This document shows, piece after piece, positions 35,070 through 46,430 of a DNA stretch of 64,000 nucleotides. The notes under the pieces were generated by a model that was not told the origin of the DNA, made no database searches, and saw nothing but the letters and a program-made list of their open reading frames with translations. The DNA comes from Anniella stebbinsi (Eukaryota > Chordata > Lepidosauria > Squamata > Anniellidae): the NCBI GenBank assembly GCA_029215795.1, contig JARDYH010000002.1, positions 64,519,001-64,583,000 on the forward strand. Direction: 5' to 3'. The translations under genes were made by a program, and so were the position numbers. How positions within the stretch are numbered: position 1 is the stretch's first letter; each line of letters begins with the position of its first letter.

Positions 35070-35218
35070 GCACATGAGGCAGCCATCTTGCTAAAGCTAA
35101 GCAGATCTAGGTCTGGTCAGTGCTTGGAGTGGAGGCAGTGATGAATCCCATGTAGCCACCTTGAGTTCCAGATGGGTGGGGTATAAATGTCATCATCATC
35201 ATCATCATCATCATCATC
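35070..35218 (+). repeat. 5S rRNA-derived SINE with (CAT)n tail
   Basis: The head resembles the internal promoter region of 5S rRNA: AAAGCTAAGCAGATCTAGGT, then CTGGTCAGTGCTTGGAGTGG. The tail ATGTAGCCACCTTGAGTTCC and GGGTGGGGTATAAATGT is the L2-type 3' end shared with other squamate SINEs. It ends in (CAT)n at 35191-35218. The 5' half of the 5S head and the central part are degraded. Composite 5S/L2-tail SINEs are known from lizards; the exact family is not assigned. Confidence 0.72.
35191..35218. repeat. (CAT)n microsatellite
   Basis: Nine CAT units forming the SINE tail. Confidence 0.9.
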
Positions 35219-37800
35219 TCCTCTCTTTCTATACATTGGTGAAATGTTGGCTTGCCAACCTTGACCCATACCCAGTTTGGTAGGTCATAAGAAAGTGGGA
35301 ACTGCTAGCTAGCCCCACCCATTGCCCAAGAGAAGTTGAGAAATAACGAGAGAGAGAGAGAGAATGATTTTCTTCCAGCATATTGCCATTGATAGAGATA
35401 TTATCCATATGTTTTAAAATTCCATGTGTTCTGCTTTGTATAGCACTGAGTAAAATGTTTCAATATTTCATTGATTGCTTCCTAAATAATATGAAGGGTA
35501 TCTTCTCTGCCCCTATTATGAGGGATTTCATTGCAACTCTTTGATAATGTTAATAGCTTAGCAGGCCTCTCCCCGATATGGGAGAGGCCAAATCCCGCTT
35601 GACCCAAATGCATTCAATTAACTTGGATCCAGGATTTGTTTTCTGCAAGAGGAAGGGCTCCACTCATGAAATATATCTCCAACCATTTTGGGGGGATCCT
35701 CCCTCCCCACCACACAACAGCTCACTACATCAGCAATTTCTGTGAACTGAAGGGGCAGCTGTGGGAAGAAGGAGGCAGGAAAATCCACTTCTACAGGTGC
35801 ATTTGACTCAGTCTGGACCCCTTTTCTTTACTAAAGCACTGCAATTTCCAGACATTGGTCAGTTTTTGGAGTATTCAAAAGACATTATTTTGGGTTTCTA
35901 GAGTAATCATTTTTTCTAGCCAGATTCCCTCCCCCCTCCCAATATGCTGCATAGGATATAATAAATTCCCTTAAATATGCTTATAGCATGTACCCATTTT
36001 ATTCTTCATTAGAAGCAGATGTCTTCTTTTCTTGAAAGTGACTAATGTAATATGCCATGTTAACCATTTATTACTTGCCAACCACCACTGTTCACAAATC
36101 CAAAAGACAACAGGAAATTGTCTTGAAATCACTGACAGTGCAATATAGTTTGTAATTTAATGCTCAGATTAATTAAGTTAAGATAGTGTCATCACAATAA
36201 AAACGTTTTGATGCATTTTATGGTACTGTTAGCTCTTCATCTGTTGAAACGTGCTCAAGAGCCACATATGATTTGTTATCGGTATTGTCTGGCAAGCTTT
36301 CAGTGGGCTTTCCAGCCAGTATTGTTTAATGCAGTTTGAAACAAGCATCGTGTGCTTGTTTAATGCAGTTGCTTGCTTAATACAGTGCATAATTCATGAG
36401 GGTGTTAACTTGGATTGTTTAGACTTAACAATTATTTCTCTAGATTTGAGTGCAACAAAATCAACAAAGCTTTCAAATCATGTTTTCACTGTCAGAAATC
36501 CAAAACATTCAAATGGCTGCAGAAATACAGACTACTTCGTACATTTAATGAAAAGAATTTTAAACCCTGGAAAGGTTGCACCACAATATATAGTTAGCTT
36601 TAACATTGGACAAGTTTTAGGGGAAAAAATCTGCACAATGGAAAGAGATAAATTTGCTAGTATGGAAAGCAGGTGTGAGCAACATGTGTCTTGCTGCCCC
36701 CCATTGATTTTAAAAAGGGGGTGAAATCAGTGGTTGTCCATTGAAATTCAGCTGTAAATTGCTACGGAGGTTACTAAGGATAACTTTTGCTTGTTTTCAA
36801 GCCATTTTCCCCCTCCTGCTGCTGTGCAAATATGTGGCCCATGGGTATGTGTGTGTCAGGGGGAATTGGCTCTCCCAGGTCAACCTGAAATTGCCCACCC
36901 CAATGTAAAGAAATAACTCATATCAATATATACTATGTAGAAATACTATGCAATGGGAGGTGCAACTGAATGAAGGTTTCTGGTACGACACTGAACACTC
37001 TGGATGCTTCTAATTATAAACTAAACCCTCTTAATGTTAGCATTTGCTCAGCTGTGATATAAGTTGGTCGATGTCTTTTCTAGACTGATGATGAGCTTTG
37101 CCAGAAAGATGCTTGTCTGTCAATCTGTCCAGCATTCTCTTCTCAAAGGAAAAGGGTTTGCTGAAAGAAATGTTCATGAATGGCTCTATTGAGATTGCCA
37201 TCCTTTGGGAACAAGTGTGAATTATGTTTATAGTTAAGAGCCAAGTAAAATGGTGTTTCATCATCAAACTAGTCATTTATTGTATGAAAGTGCACATTTA
37301 TCTAATGGAGAATTGAAAACTACCAAATACAGATTGAGATCCTCCCATTGGTGGCCTTTCTTCAGGTATGAATATTGGTATGTAGTGTTTCTAATGGCTT
37401 GTTCAAAACAGCCAGGTTTAATCAATGCTCAGCCTTTCAAGCATGCTTGGTAATAAATTTATTAAAGAGCATAAAGAGTGTTTATTTCCATCCCTCTGCA
37501 GTATGTGATTATCCTGAGAAAGCCTGGTTCCATTTTTTTTTAAAAAATCATATCTCCTAATAGCTTTATGTATCCACGAAATTGGACAGGGATCTATCCA
37601 ACCAGCCAGCTCTGAACAGGAGCGCTCCACACATCAATATTTGGTTGCAGGTCCCACTTGTCCCCATGATTGAGAAGGGAGTAAAATGCAAAGGTTGAAG
37701 GAAAGAATTGTTTGTAACCTGGGGGGCTACTGGGCTGTCAATCGCACAGGTTACTGCAAAAAGGTAAAATGCACAAATCCTTCCTTTATAGGCTCATCTC
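35219..37800. other. Non-coding unique DNA
   Basis: No supported gene. A perfect 10-bp-stem hairpin, GGCCTCTCCC then CGATAT loop then GGGAGAGGCC, lies at 35564-35589. A GA run is at 35349-35363. The 36080-36330 stretch has AGATTAATTAAGTTAAG and no visible repeat and could be a regulatory element. Confidence 0.45.
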
Positions 37801-37805
37801 TAGAG

Positions 37806-37925
37806 CAGGGGTGGGGATCCTCAGGCCCTGGAACCAAATCTGCCCCTCTTGGTTCCCAATCTGCCCTCTGGGGTTCCCTAGAAGGCCACACCCTTCATTG
37901 TGATCCACCCCTCTTGATAGTTTGA
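37806..37925 (+). mobile_element. Possible hAT-like terminal fragment
   Basis: CAGGGGTGGGGATCCTCAGG is a typical hAT-type terminal sequence. No opposite end is visible; the L2 copy begins just downstream. Confidence 0.35.
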
Positions 37926-37936
37926 TGGTCTTCCAG

Positions 37937-39156
37937 CTTTTCTAGACCCATTTCAAACCGGCTTCAGGGCAGGATACGGAGTTGAGACCACTTTGGTTGC
38001 CTTAGTGGATGATCTACGCCTGAGTATTGACAGGGGGAATGTGTCTCTGTTGGTACTCCTGGACCTCTCAGCAGCTTTTGATACCATCGACCATGGTATC
38101 CTTCTGGAGCGCCTGGGGGAATTGGGAATCGGGGGCACTGTACTTCAGTGGTTCCGATCCTACCTCTCGGGCAGGTTCCAGATGATGATGCTTGGGGATA
38201 GCTGCTCTTCAAAGAAGGAGTTGCTATGTGGTGTACCACAAAGTGCCATCCTGTTCCCAATGCTGTTTAACATTTATATGAAACCACTGGGAGAGATCAT
38301 CTGAAGGCATGGGGCGGGGTGCTATTAATATGCTGATGACACCTAAATATATTTCTCTATGCCTTCAATAACATCGTCAGCTAAGGATAGTGTGTCTCCT
38401 TTGAATGAATGCTTGGAGGCGGTAATGGGCTGGATGAGGAAAAGCAAACTGAAGCTGAATCCAGACAAAACGGAGGTGCTTGCTGTCAAAGGCCACAACC
38501 TGGGTTTGGAGATGTGCCAACCAGTTCTGGAAGGGGTTACTCTCCCCCTGAAAGACTGTGTTTGCAGACTCCTGGATCAGTCGCTCCAAATGACAGCCCA
38601 GATAGACGCGACGGCCAGGAGTGCCTACTATCATCTTTGGCTGATACACCAACTGCCCCCCTTCCTAGAGTTGGAAGACCTAAAGATGGTAGTACACACG
38701 CTGGTAACTTTGAGGCTGTACATAGGGCTACCTTTGTGCCTAGTCCAGAAACTTTAACTTGTTCAAAATATGGCAGCCAGGTTGGTCACCGGTACATCTA
38801 GGGGTGACCACATTACACCAGTTCTAAAATCACTTCATTGGCTGCCAATCAGTTTCTGGGCAAAGTATAAAGTGTTGGTTATTACCTTTAAAGCCCTACA
38901 TGGTTTGGATCCAGGTTACCTGTGGAATCGCCTTGTCCCATATAATCCATCCTGCACACTCAGGTCCTCTGGGAAGAATTTACTTCAATCAGCCAGAACT
39001 AGGCTGACGAGTGTTACCCAGAGGGCCTTCTCTTCTACCGTTCCCAGACTGTGGAATGGTCTGTCAGAGGAGATTCGACAAATTATCAGTCTTCATGAAT
39101 TTAAGAGAGCCGTGAAGACTGCTCTCTTCTGGCAGGCCTACCTAGTTGAATTTTAA
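37937..39156 (+). pseudogene. L2-type LINE ORF2, broken
   Basis: Encodes the core of a non-LTR reverse transcriptase. Order: FLDPFQTGFRAGYG, LLVLLDLSAAFDTIDHGILL (first catalytic Asp region), LQWFRSYLSGR, GVPQSAILFPMLFNIYM, then a degraded YADDT (about 38330-38343). Next come MRKSKLKLNPDKTEVLAVKG, a decayed linker, AARLVTGTSRGDHITPVL and RLWNGLSEEIRQ, ending at 39156. Stops occur after GEII (38302) and near 38757, and frame shifts are needed around 38340. The usual GSVL in motif C context reads SAIL. The frame from 38409 is a shadow. No activity is expected. Confidence 0.9.
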
Positions 39157-39300
39157 GATGTTTTTAATGATGTATTGGTTTTTATTTGTTTTTAATATTT
39201 CATCTATTTTGTGGTCTTTGTGTTTTATATTTGTTGTTGTTCCCCTCCTCGATCTGGAGGGAGAAGTGGGTTATAAATAAATATTATTATTATTTATTTA
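37937..39300 (+). mobile_element. L2-type LINE, 5'-truncated
   Basis: Includes the central and C-terminal reverse-transcriptase coding sequence, a short 3' UTR and an ATT-rich tail at about 39275-39300. It starts abruptly at the codons for FLDPFQTGFRAGYG. The 3' UTR (CTCGATCTGGAGGGAGAAGT) matches the copy at 15831-16710. Confidence 0.9.
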
Positions 39301-39852
39301 TGTATTTTGTGCAGTTTCCCCCCATTCTAAAAGATTGAAATCCCTCTCCTCAGGCTTAGTTCCTGGTAGTAAAAGCTTTAAGTCAAAATATGCTGCTAAT
39401 CTTTTTTTTGCATTTCCAGCCCCATCTTTCCTGCCTTTGGCTCCACCCCCTTTACCTTCAGTTCCTCCCACCATCGGAACACTGTCCCCAAGAGTTTCTC
39501 CAAAATTGACTTTGGCCTTTGGGCTGAAAGAGTCCAATCACTGTAGCCCTGCTACTCCGACTAGATGGAACAGTTACTAGAGTGTACTAAATTTGTATGC
39601 CATCTAATTGGACATAAGAACTCCACAAGTATATTGAGCTTCAACATTCTGGAAGTGATCGTTTTAGTGCCTTGTACTCTCTATACTGAGCAAAATGTTC
39701 CTGCTGTACTTCATCAAGAGAAGTAACTTATTTTTGGAGCAGCAATTCAGCTGAAACACCTGAGCTGCATTCTGACATTTGATGTAGAAATGAGCCCTTT
39801 TGAGCAACAGCAAGTGGCTTGGTTTGACAGGAAATTGTCCCATTACCCTGTG

Positions 39853-39886
<34 letters not shown>

Positions 39887-40590
39887 ATAACCATGGCTGG
39901 TCATACCAGTAGGCAGAGTGCAGTGCAGGGACTGATGGTGAGATGTTGGAGGACGGAGCTGTATGTGCAGCACCCAGTCTGCCCTAGACCTTGAAAGCTA
40001 GACTGTTGCCCTGTTGGCGGCATTGAAGTCCGATTTGACTGCCAGTCCAGTTGGCTTCTGTAAATGGAAATGGTGGTGGAACACCATCTTGTCCTCCTCA
40101 GGTAGCAAAATGTTTTGGATCAGACTTGCTTACAACCATGAACCAAATTTCTCTGAAGTGCAATGCATCCACATTATAGAAATAACATGTGCTTGTAACT
40201 GCATTAAGCAGGTACAAATCAAACGGTCCAATGCAATACTGGAAAGGAATTCCAATTGGTTTCTGTGGTGTCAGCCTCATAAGAGTAAGGGCATCTACAT
40301 CCCTAAAATGTTCTCTTTGTGCACAGTTCAACTGAGAGCTGCCGGTGCCCCTGCCCTTGGGAAGGGATAGTATCTGGCTCCAAACCAAGTCTGAGAGCAT
40401 CAGTTATGCTCTTGCTTCTGAGTTAGGACCCTTATTCCCATTGCTATCAGCTGTGATGCTTGCAAAGTGGTTCATAGGATCGGTCCATTAGATGGCATCC
40501 ATTATTAATTACCTGCAACTTCCAAATGGTAGCAAAACAACAGATGCTTCCATTAGTTGTTTTCTGAGCTGTAAAACCATTCCTAAAACT
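39301..40590. other. Non-coding unique DNA
   Basis: No gene. Contains the (CA)n tract at 39854-39884 and nothing else recognised. Confidence 0.5.
39854..39884. repeat. (CA)n microsatellite
   Basis: About 15 CA units. Confidence 0.92.
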
Positions 40591-40639
40591 AATAAATTTC
40601 TCTTTCGTTAATGGTCCAACTTTTTTTTTAAGGAATGTA

Positions 40640-41130
40640 TAAAAGAAAATTGTGGTGATTCAGGAATTTTTGAAATAAATTTTTAGGACTTATGTTTAAA
40701 ACCTGTAAAGCTTAATCCAGCCAAACCTAGGCATTGTTAAAATCATTGATTATCAATGGAATAACTTTAAGTGTTAAGATTTGATCAATGGAATGTCAAT
40801 TTGCTTTGTTTTGGCTGGATTGTGCTTCTTGTATTTTCTGTGTAAATTGTAATTACACTAATTGCCAATGCATTAGAGTTCCCTTAGCAATTTTATTTGC
40901 AAATTGGATTGCCTTAACAATGATTTAGCTTATTAAATTGTAAGCCTTAAATGAATACATTGTCTTGTGATAAGAAATGCATTATACAATTTAACATATA
41001 GCTAATTTTTATTAACAACAACAGGGCTAATTGTCAGTTTACTTCAAAATTGCACCACTTTCTAGAAGTGTGCTGCAATTTTGTTTGCATAGCTATCAGT
41101 CATATGGAATAATCATTACTGAATGGAAGT
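40640..41130. promoter_or_regulatory. Candidate conserved non-coding element
   Basis: An AT-rich, repeat-free stretch with dense transcription-factor-like words: TGTAATTACACTAATTGCCA, TTATTTGCAAATTGG, TTAGCTTATTAAATTG and TTGTTTGCATAG. It resembles long vertebrate enhancers near developmental genes. Assignment rests on texture only. Confidence 0.35.
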
Positions 41131-41177
41131 GGTAATCATCTCCAGTTGTTTCATGCAGAGGGTTGGATCCAGATTTA

Positions 41178-41307
41178 GGCAGGATCTACACTATTGCTTT
41201 ATAATGGTTTGTAATGGTATTGACAACTGTTGAGACCCAGGACACGTTCATAAACTGTTTTCAAACCACTTTCAAAGTGTTATATCCTGATTGGTGTAGA
41301 TCTGGCC
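41178..41307 (-). mobile_element. MITE, GATCTACACC family
   Basis: Reverse orientation relative to the copies at 2059 and 29800. Left end GGCAGGATCTACACTATTGC; right end GGTGTAGATCTGGCC. The interior has ATAATGGTTTGTAATGGTAT, GACAACTGTTG and TTTCAAAGTGTTATATCCTG. Confidence 0.78.
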
Positions 41308-41309
41308 TA

Positions 41310-41410
41310 GGTCATACTTTGAGTAAGCTCATTGAAATCAGTGGGATTTAAGATCATCATGGCTACATTAAGTCTCTTTGATTTCAGTGGTTATGCATGA
41401 CTAAATCTGG
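41310..41410. mobile_element. Decayed palindromic repeat, GTAAG-ATTGAAATC
   Basis: CTTTGAGTAAGCTCATTGAA, ATCAGTGGGATTTAAG and the inverse-like TTTGATTTCAGTGG suggest a decayed member of the short palindromic GGGAGTAAG family. Weak. Confidence 0.35.
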
Positions 41411-42295
41411 GATGCAACTCTTTGTGCTTCTCTTTATAATCTGTAACTGATTTATACCATGCACTGAAATACCAAAGGGGAGGGGAAACAGTTGTAAGAT
41501 ATTGAAGTAGAACAAAAAGAAGATTTAAATTCCAAGTGATGTACATGTATATATTTGACCACTGTGTGTGAGTGTGTGTGTCTATAAAACAATTACAAAA
41601 GCATTTGAGATTCAAAGTTATTTCAAGGTTGCCTGCTTTTCAATCATGTTTAGTATGGAAGTTAGTTAAGGAAACAATTGGAGAGTGTAGGCTTACATAC
41701 ATATTAGAAGATCCTTAAGGACAGTTTGGCCTCATGTGGTAGTATGTTCTCATAGCATCCTCTACAGTATTGGATAGGGATATTATGCTCTCTGGCTTTA
41801 GAATGCCTTAACCATTCTAATAAGTCCTCTGGAAACCAAAAATATTGAAGAACTGATTGCTCAAAGTAAACATACTGCAGACTGATCAGCTAGAGTTTTA
41901 CAGTTCTTCTTGTTGTTTCTTCTGATTCTACAGCAGATGTCTCCACCATGTATATTGCGTTTCTTCTACTCTTTCTCTGAAAAGGCCTAATGGCTTAATC
42001 CTTGCAGCATCGGCAATGATTTCATTTCCTTATGCCAGATGAAACTAATGTATCATTTAACAGTGCATCATGTGGACTGCATACATCCATGTACTTCCAC
42101 TTATTCATGTGATGCTGAGCAATATATATCAGGAAGCAAAAATGAGAACTTCATAGGAATCATATTGTGTTAATATGTAACATTTTCATTTGTTCCCCCT
42201 ATAAGAATATGAGCCTGCATAAGGCTTAAAACAGTATGTATTTACTTATTTATATCACTGATTCGTTCTTGGGCTGATGGAAATGAGTTATTCTT
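41411..42295. other. Non-coding unique DNA
   Basis: No supported gene. A short GT repeat lies near 41563-41580. Confidence 0.5.
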
Positions 42296-42490
42296 TTTTA
42301 AAAAGTTTAAAAAATATATTTTATTTATAATATACATGAAATACAATAAAAATGACCAAAAAAAATTAAACAACCGCAACAAAAACATACACACGCAAAA
42401 CAAAACAAAAGATAAAAGAAAAAGAGAAGAAGAAAAAAAGAAAAGAAAAAGGGGGAAAGAAAAAAATAAAGAAAAATATTCCATAATAAT
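42296..42490 (-). mobile_element. Possible L1 3' tail, reversed
   Basis: TTTAAAAAATATATTTTATT then TATAATATACATGAAATACA is similar in reverse to the AT-rich 3' tail of the L1 at 14940-14998, and an A/G-rich stretch follows. It stops where the L2 fragment starts. Assignment is tentative because the sequence is low-complexity. Confidence 0.35.
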
Positions 42491-42514
42491 TCAAACAACA
42501 TATGGAGATTTAGT

Positions 42515-43122
42515 ACACTATCGAGCCTACTCTGTGGCGGTGAGGGTGGCGAAGAGACAGCATCTTCACAGTGTTGTCTGGCGGAGCTTTTCTGGGTGGT
42601 TTGTGGCCTGTTGCATTCTGGGCCATAGCGAAAGACAGTGGAACCCTCGGTAGCATGTTGTGACAAGTCTGCACGGCACTTTGAAGATAAAGTCGCTCAG
42701 ATTCATCTTGAATTGGACACCATGCTTAACGCAGCTCTGCTAGTAGTGGCGTTCAGAGCACCGTCTAGTCCAGTTTTATTGAATGAGTTTCAGTTATTGA
42801 GGCCTGAGGATGTGGACAACATGCTTGGCCAAGTCCAGTCGACCACTTGTGTGTTTGACCCTTGCCCTTCGTGGCTAATTACATCAAATAAGGAGGGGAC
42901 CGCCAGCTGGGTCCAGGAGGTTGTAAATGCCTCCTTGACAGAGGGAGTGGTGCCGGCCTCTTTAAAAGAGGTGGTAATCAGACTACTGCTGAAAAAGCCT
43001 AACCTGGACCTGGAAAATGCGAACACCTATAGACCGGTAGCAAACATCCCTTTCCTGGGCAAGGTGCTTGAGTGGGTGGTTGCAGGACAACTCCATGCAC
43101 TCTTGAATGAAACGGATTATCT
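42515..43122 (+). pseudogene. L2-type LINE ORF2, segment before the RT core
   Basis: The frame from 42638 to 43135 encodes the linker and the start of the reverse transcriptase: LRPEDVDNMLGQVQSTTCVF, DPCPSWLI, WVQEVVNASLTEGVVPASLK, LLLKKPNLDLENANTYRPVA and FLGKVLEWVVAGQLHALLNE, ending TDYLD. The related upstream frame (RAYSVAVRVAKR at about 42522) lies in another register. An intact protein would continue with DPFQTGFRAG, which is where the copy at 37937 begins. Here it is cut and joined to L1 sequence at about 43122. It is a fragment without catalytic residues. Confidence 0.85.
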
Positions 43123-44105
43123 AGATCTAAAATAATAGAATGTGCTATAGGGGTGATTAAAGTCTCCGATCATGCATTAATGACAGCGGATATTAAAATG
43201 AAGAAGGATTATAGAGAAGCAAAGAGATGGAGAATGGATACAAGGATTTTAAATAATAAAATTATTGTTGAAAAAATTAAAAAAAGAAATGCAGATAATA
43301 TGGGAAATCAATGAAGTAGAGCAAAACTCTCAAGGGATGATATGGGATACAATTAAGGCTGTGGTAAGAGGGATTTGTATTAGGGAAAGGTGTACCCTAA
43401 GAAAACAACAGGAAGCACAAAACAAAAAGATAGAAAAGGAGGTAAGGGAATTAGAGGAAAAATTAAGAGAGACAAAAGATAGACGCCTATATGCACAAAT
43501 TCAAGCTAAGAAGAAGGAATTAGAGAAAATTCTAGGATGCTGGCCAGGTCCACTCAGTCAAAAAAGGCTAAGAACACGATAGGGACAATTAAAGATAAGA
43601 CAGGGCAAAGATGTAATTTAATGAAGGATAAATTAAATATATTTCAGGAATTTTACAGTGAATTATATGCATCAGATATGGGTCCACAGGTTAAAGTAGG
43701 GGAATATGTAGAGAAGAATTGGAAAATAAGACTACAGAGACAAGACAGGGATTATATGGAAGGTTTGGTTACAGAAAAAGAAATAGAAGGAATTATTGAT
43801 AAATTAAAAGGAGGGAAATCTCCGGGGATAGATGGTTTGGGGCCGGAATATTATAAGACATTTAGAGCAATATTAATACCAAAATTGAAAAAGCTATTTA
43901 ATAGTATAATAGAAGGAGGAAAGACCCCGCCATCATGGGACCATTCTTTGATTATATTAATCCTGAAACCAGATAAGGATTTGACGGATCCAGCTTCTTA
44001 TAGACCAATTTCGTTAATAAATCAAGATTCAAACATTTTTACGGCAATAATGGCAAAAAGAATGAGTACATTTATAAATAAATATATTAAAAAAGATCAC
44101 TGTGT
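43123..44105 (+). pseudogene. L1 ORF2 internal fragment
   Basis: Aligns with 11740-12725 of the other L1. It begins just before the endonuclease SDH region (GTCTCCGATCATGCATTAAT). It then covers the linker in the frame 43265-43582 (EINEVEQNSQGMIWDTIKAV, RKQQEAQNKKIEKEVREL) and the N-terminal RT in 43537-44121 (VEKNWKIRLQRQDRDYMEGL, KGGKSPGIDGLGPEYYKTFR, LTDPASYRPISLINQD). It ends at KYIKKDHC. Both ends are missing, including YADD/FADD and the 3' tail, so it is not a simple 5'-truncated insertion. It retains the SYRPI segment that the other copy has lost. Confidence 0.9.
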
Positions 44106-45420
44106 GCTGAATTCACAGTAAGTCTGAGTCCATCTTTTTTATTCTTTTTTATTCTATAGAAAAATTAACAAAAATGTGCAACAATTGTAAACAAAAACTA
44201 ATGAAACATATTGTTCTTTAGTTCCAATTAGTCCTTCACAATTGGCAAAAAGGAGCAGCACCCATTCTCCATGCCCTAAATTTCATGCCCTCCTTGTGAA
44301 ATACATTGTCACTGTAAATGCTATTTTCTAACAAGACAAAAGAAATGGAAATCAAGGTCAGGAATTCAGTTTAGGGGTGAAAGTTCAGGACTTTGAAGGC
44401 AAACTGAAAAGGAAAGCATTAACTTATTTTGGATTGTGGTTAGCTGCTGCTTTCAAGGATTTGTGTATGCATGTGTGTGTACATATGCCTTTGGGAAGGG
44501 CCAGGCTCTCTGATCACATTACAGTGCAATTTCTGATTCAAGGCTTAACTTAATCTACTCACAGAAAAAAATGTGTTAGGTGCTTTATTTTGGCCTGATT
44601 TGGTGCTTGGCCACCAGGTTATAAACCTTGAGCTAATTATAAAATATCTGTATTGCTAAATATTGAAACTGGGAAGAGTCAGGCCCTGAAAGTAACACTG
44701 TTTATCCTAGAAGGCTGACACCCTAATCTCCCCCCTTGCAGCCTCTTTTCACTGCTGGTTTGGTTGTGAACAATTTCAGCATTCCATGCTAGGAAAATAC
44801 AAAACATGAGAGTCAAACTCCAGGGGCGGCTTCTGATTTGAGGGCACCCCTGGCAAAGAGCCTTGTGGTGGGCACTCTCCTACATGAAAGGCCCTGGTGA
44901 GAACATCTGGCAGTGAGAGCTGGCAACAGTATTGTAATCAGCACTGGGTAACTTGGAGTGGCCATATTAAATTTTCCACAATGCCCCTGATGTAGTGTCA
45001 CGCTAGGGTATTTTGGGAAATGTAAAATGGTACCTTCAAGGCACTTGGTACTAGGATACCCAGGGCAGGGCAGTCATAAGCACAATGATGTGCCTTGTTG
45101 GAGCCCAGGTGCAGCCCCAAAATTATATGTGCTGGGCAGAATAAATTACAGCCTCTAGGCATTTTCGTAGCTAGGAATGCTCAAATAAGAGATTGGCAGT
45201 GAATAAATTGGAGGCTCTGCTCATTGCCCCATGTATGTATGTGCAGTTTGAAGAGCAAGCACCCAAGGTACTAATGTCAGGGATGAGCATCAAAAGAAGT
45301 TATGACCCGATCAGCCAATGCTTTCCATTCTCTGAAATGTTTCCTATGTTTCCCTTTCCAAATGAGAAGGATTTGGAGGATATGCAAGAACTGGGGAGTT
45401 GGATCATTGTGGGGCACTTG
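44106..45420. other. Non-coding DNA
   Basis: No gene. CAGGGGCGGCTTCTGA at about 44821 looks like a hAT-type terminus without a visible partner. The T-rich stretch at 44135-44215 could be a reversed LINE tail. Confidence 0.4.
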
Positions 45421-45425
45421 AGAGC

Positions 45426-45504
45426 CCAATCGTATGCATGCCTAACCAGAAGTAAGTTACTGAGTTTAATGGGGCTTGTTCTCAGGTGAGTATGCTTAGG
45501 ATTT
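45426..45504. mobile_element. Short palindromic repeat, GTAAG family
   Basis: CCCAATCGTATGCATGCCTA with AGAAGTAAGTTACTGAG is loosely mirrored by GGGGCTTGTTCTCAGGTGAG and TATGCTTAGGATTT. Confidence 0.6.
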
Positions 45505-46240
45505 CATTACCAGTTCAGATGCTGTGGGTCCATTACCTCTTCAGCTAGGAAGTTTACTGGTGGTACCTTCTTTGTGAAATAGGCGATTCCGGGTATCATA
45601 GCTAAAATTTCCACTTGGTTTCTAGTATCTTTGGTAAAAATAAAAACAAACTAACAAACAAAAAACCCACCTTCCACTCGTGGAAAGTGACACACACCTA
45701 ACCCTAAAATCTGATGACAACCAGCCATTTCTTGCCCTGTCACAGTGACAGCCGCATCATTTCCCAAAGTCAAATGTTTGCAGTTTCTACTCAGCATCCA
45801 TCACCAGGCTCCTAGGCTGCCAAAAAGACCCGATTCTTCACCTGCCAAAATGGTTTTGTCAAAATTTGTCAACTGCCTGCAGTAGGCGTAAGTGTGTTCC
45901 TTCGCTGACATGTAGCTGGTTGTGGGCTTTATGATCCTCATCAAAAGAATATCTATATGCTGCCCAGTGCTTCTTCCCCCTAACTCTGTCATATAAATCA
46001 AAGCCATCAGCAACAGAATCAAGACAAGTGCTGGATATGATTCATATTCTGGTAGGAGTGCGGGAATTTGGATAGAGCTTTCGACGAGGTTCCTCGCATA
46101 TGTTTGGCTGCCATAGTGGCTCTTCTCTTTTCCCACCCCTGCAGGAACCTGAATTAGCAACCGACGTCTGTGTGTGGGCACTGAAAGATGGATGTGTGGT
46201 GGCTGCCCATGACTGAAGTAACGGTGTTAATTTAAGTAGT
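45505..46240. other. Non-coding unique DNA
   Basis: No supported gene or repeat. Confidence 0.5.
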
Positions 46241-46246
46241 TTATGG

Positions 46247-46322
46247 TGCAGTCCTATGCATTTCCATTCAGAGATAAGCCCTGCTGAATTCAATAGAACT
46301 TAATCCCAGTTAAAGGTGTATA
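46247..46322. mobile_element. Short palindromic repeat, GTAAG family
   Basis: GCAGTCCTATGCATTTCCAT, AGATAAGCCCTGCTGAATTC and AATAGAACTTAATCCCAG show the family layout in decayed form. Confidence 0.6.
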
Positions 46323-46334
46323 ATGATTCTTTCT

Positions 46335-46430
46335 CAACCCAGACCTCACCAGATGTGTTGGAACACAACTCCCAGCATCCCCAGCCATGCTTCACACTCA
46401 AACACATCTGGCAGGCACCAGGTTAGGGAG
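46335..46430. mobile_element. Palindromic MITE, ACTCCCATCA family
   Basis: CTCACCAGATGTGTTGGAAC, ACAACTCCCAGCATCCCCAG, then inverted AACACATCTGGCAGGCACCA. Both ends and the central motif are present. Confidence 0.65.

Noticed and set aside
35564..35589. Perfect 10-bp hairpin as a terminator
   Set aside because: A short GC hairpin in vertebrate intergenic DNA with no gene upstream has no support as a terminator.
42242..42666. Frames on both strands across the A/G-rich stretch
   Set aside because: Low-complexity composition (lysine-rich on plus, phenylalanine/serine-rich on minus), not protein-like.
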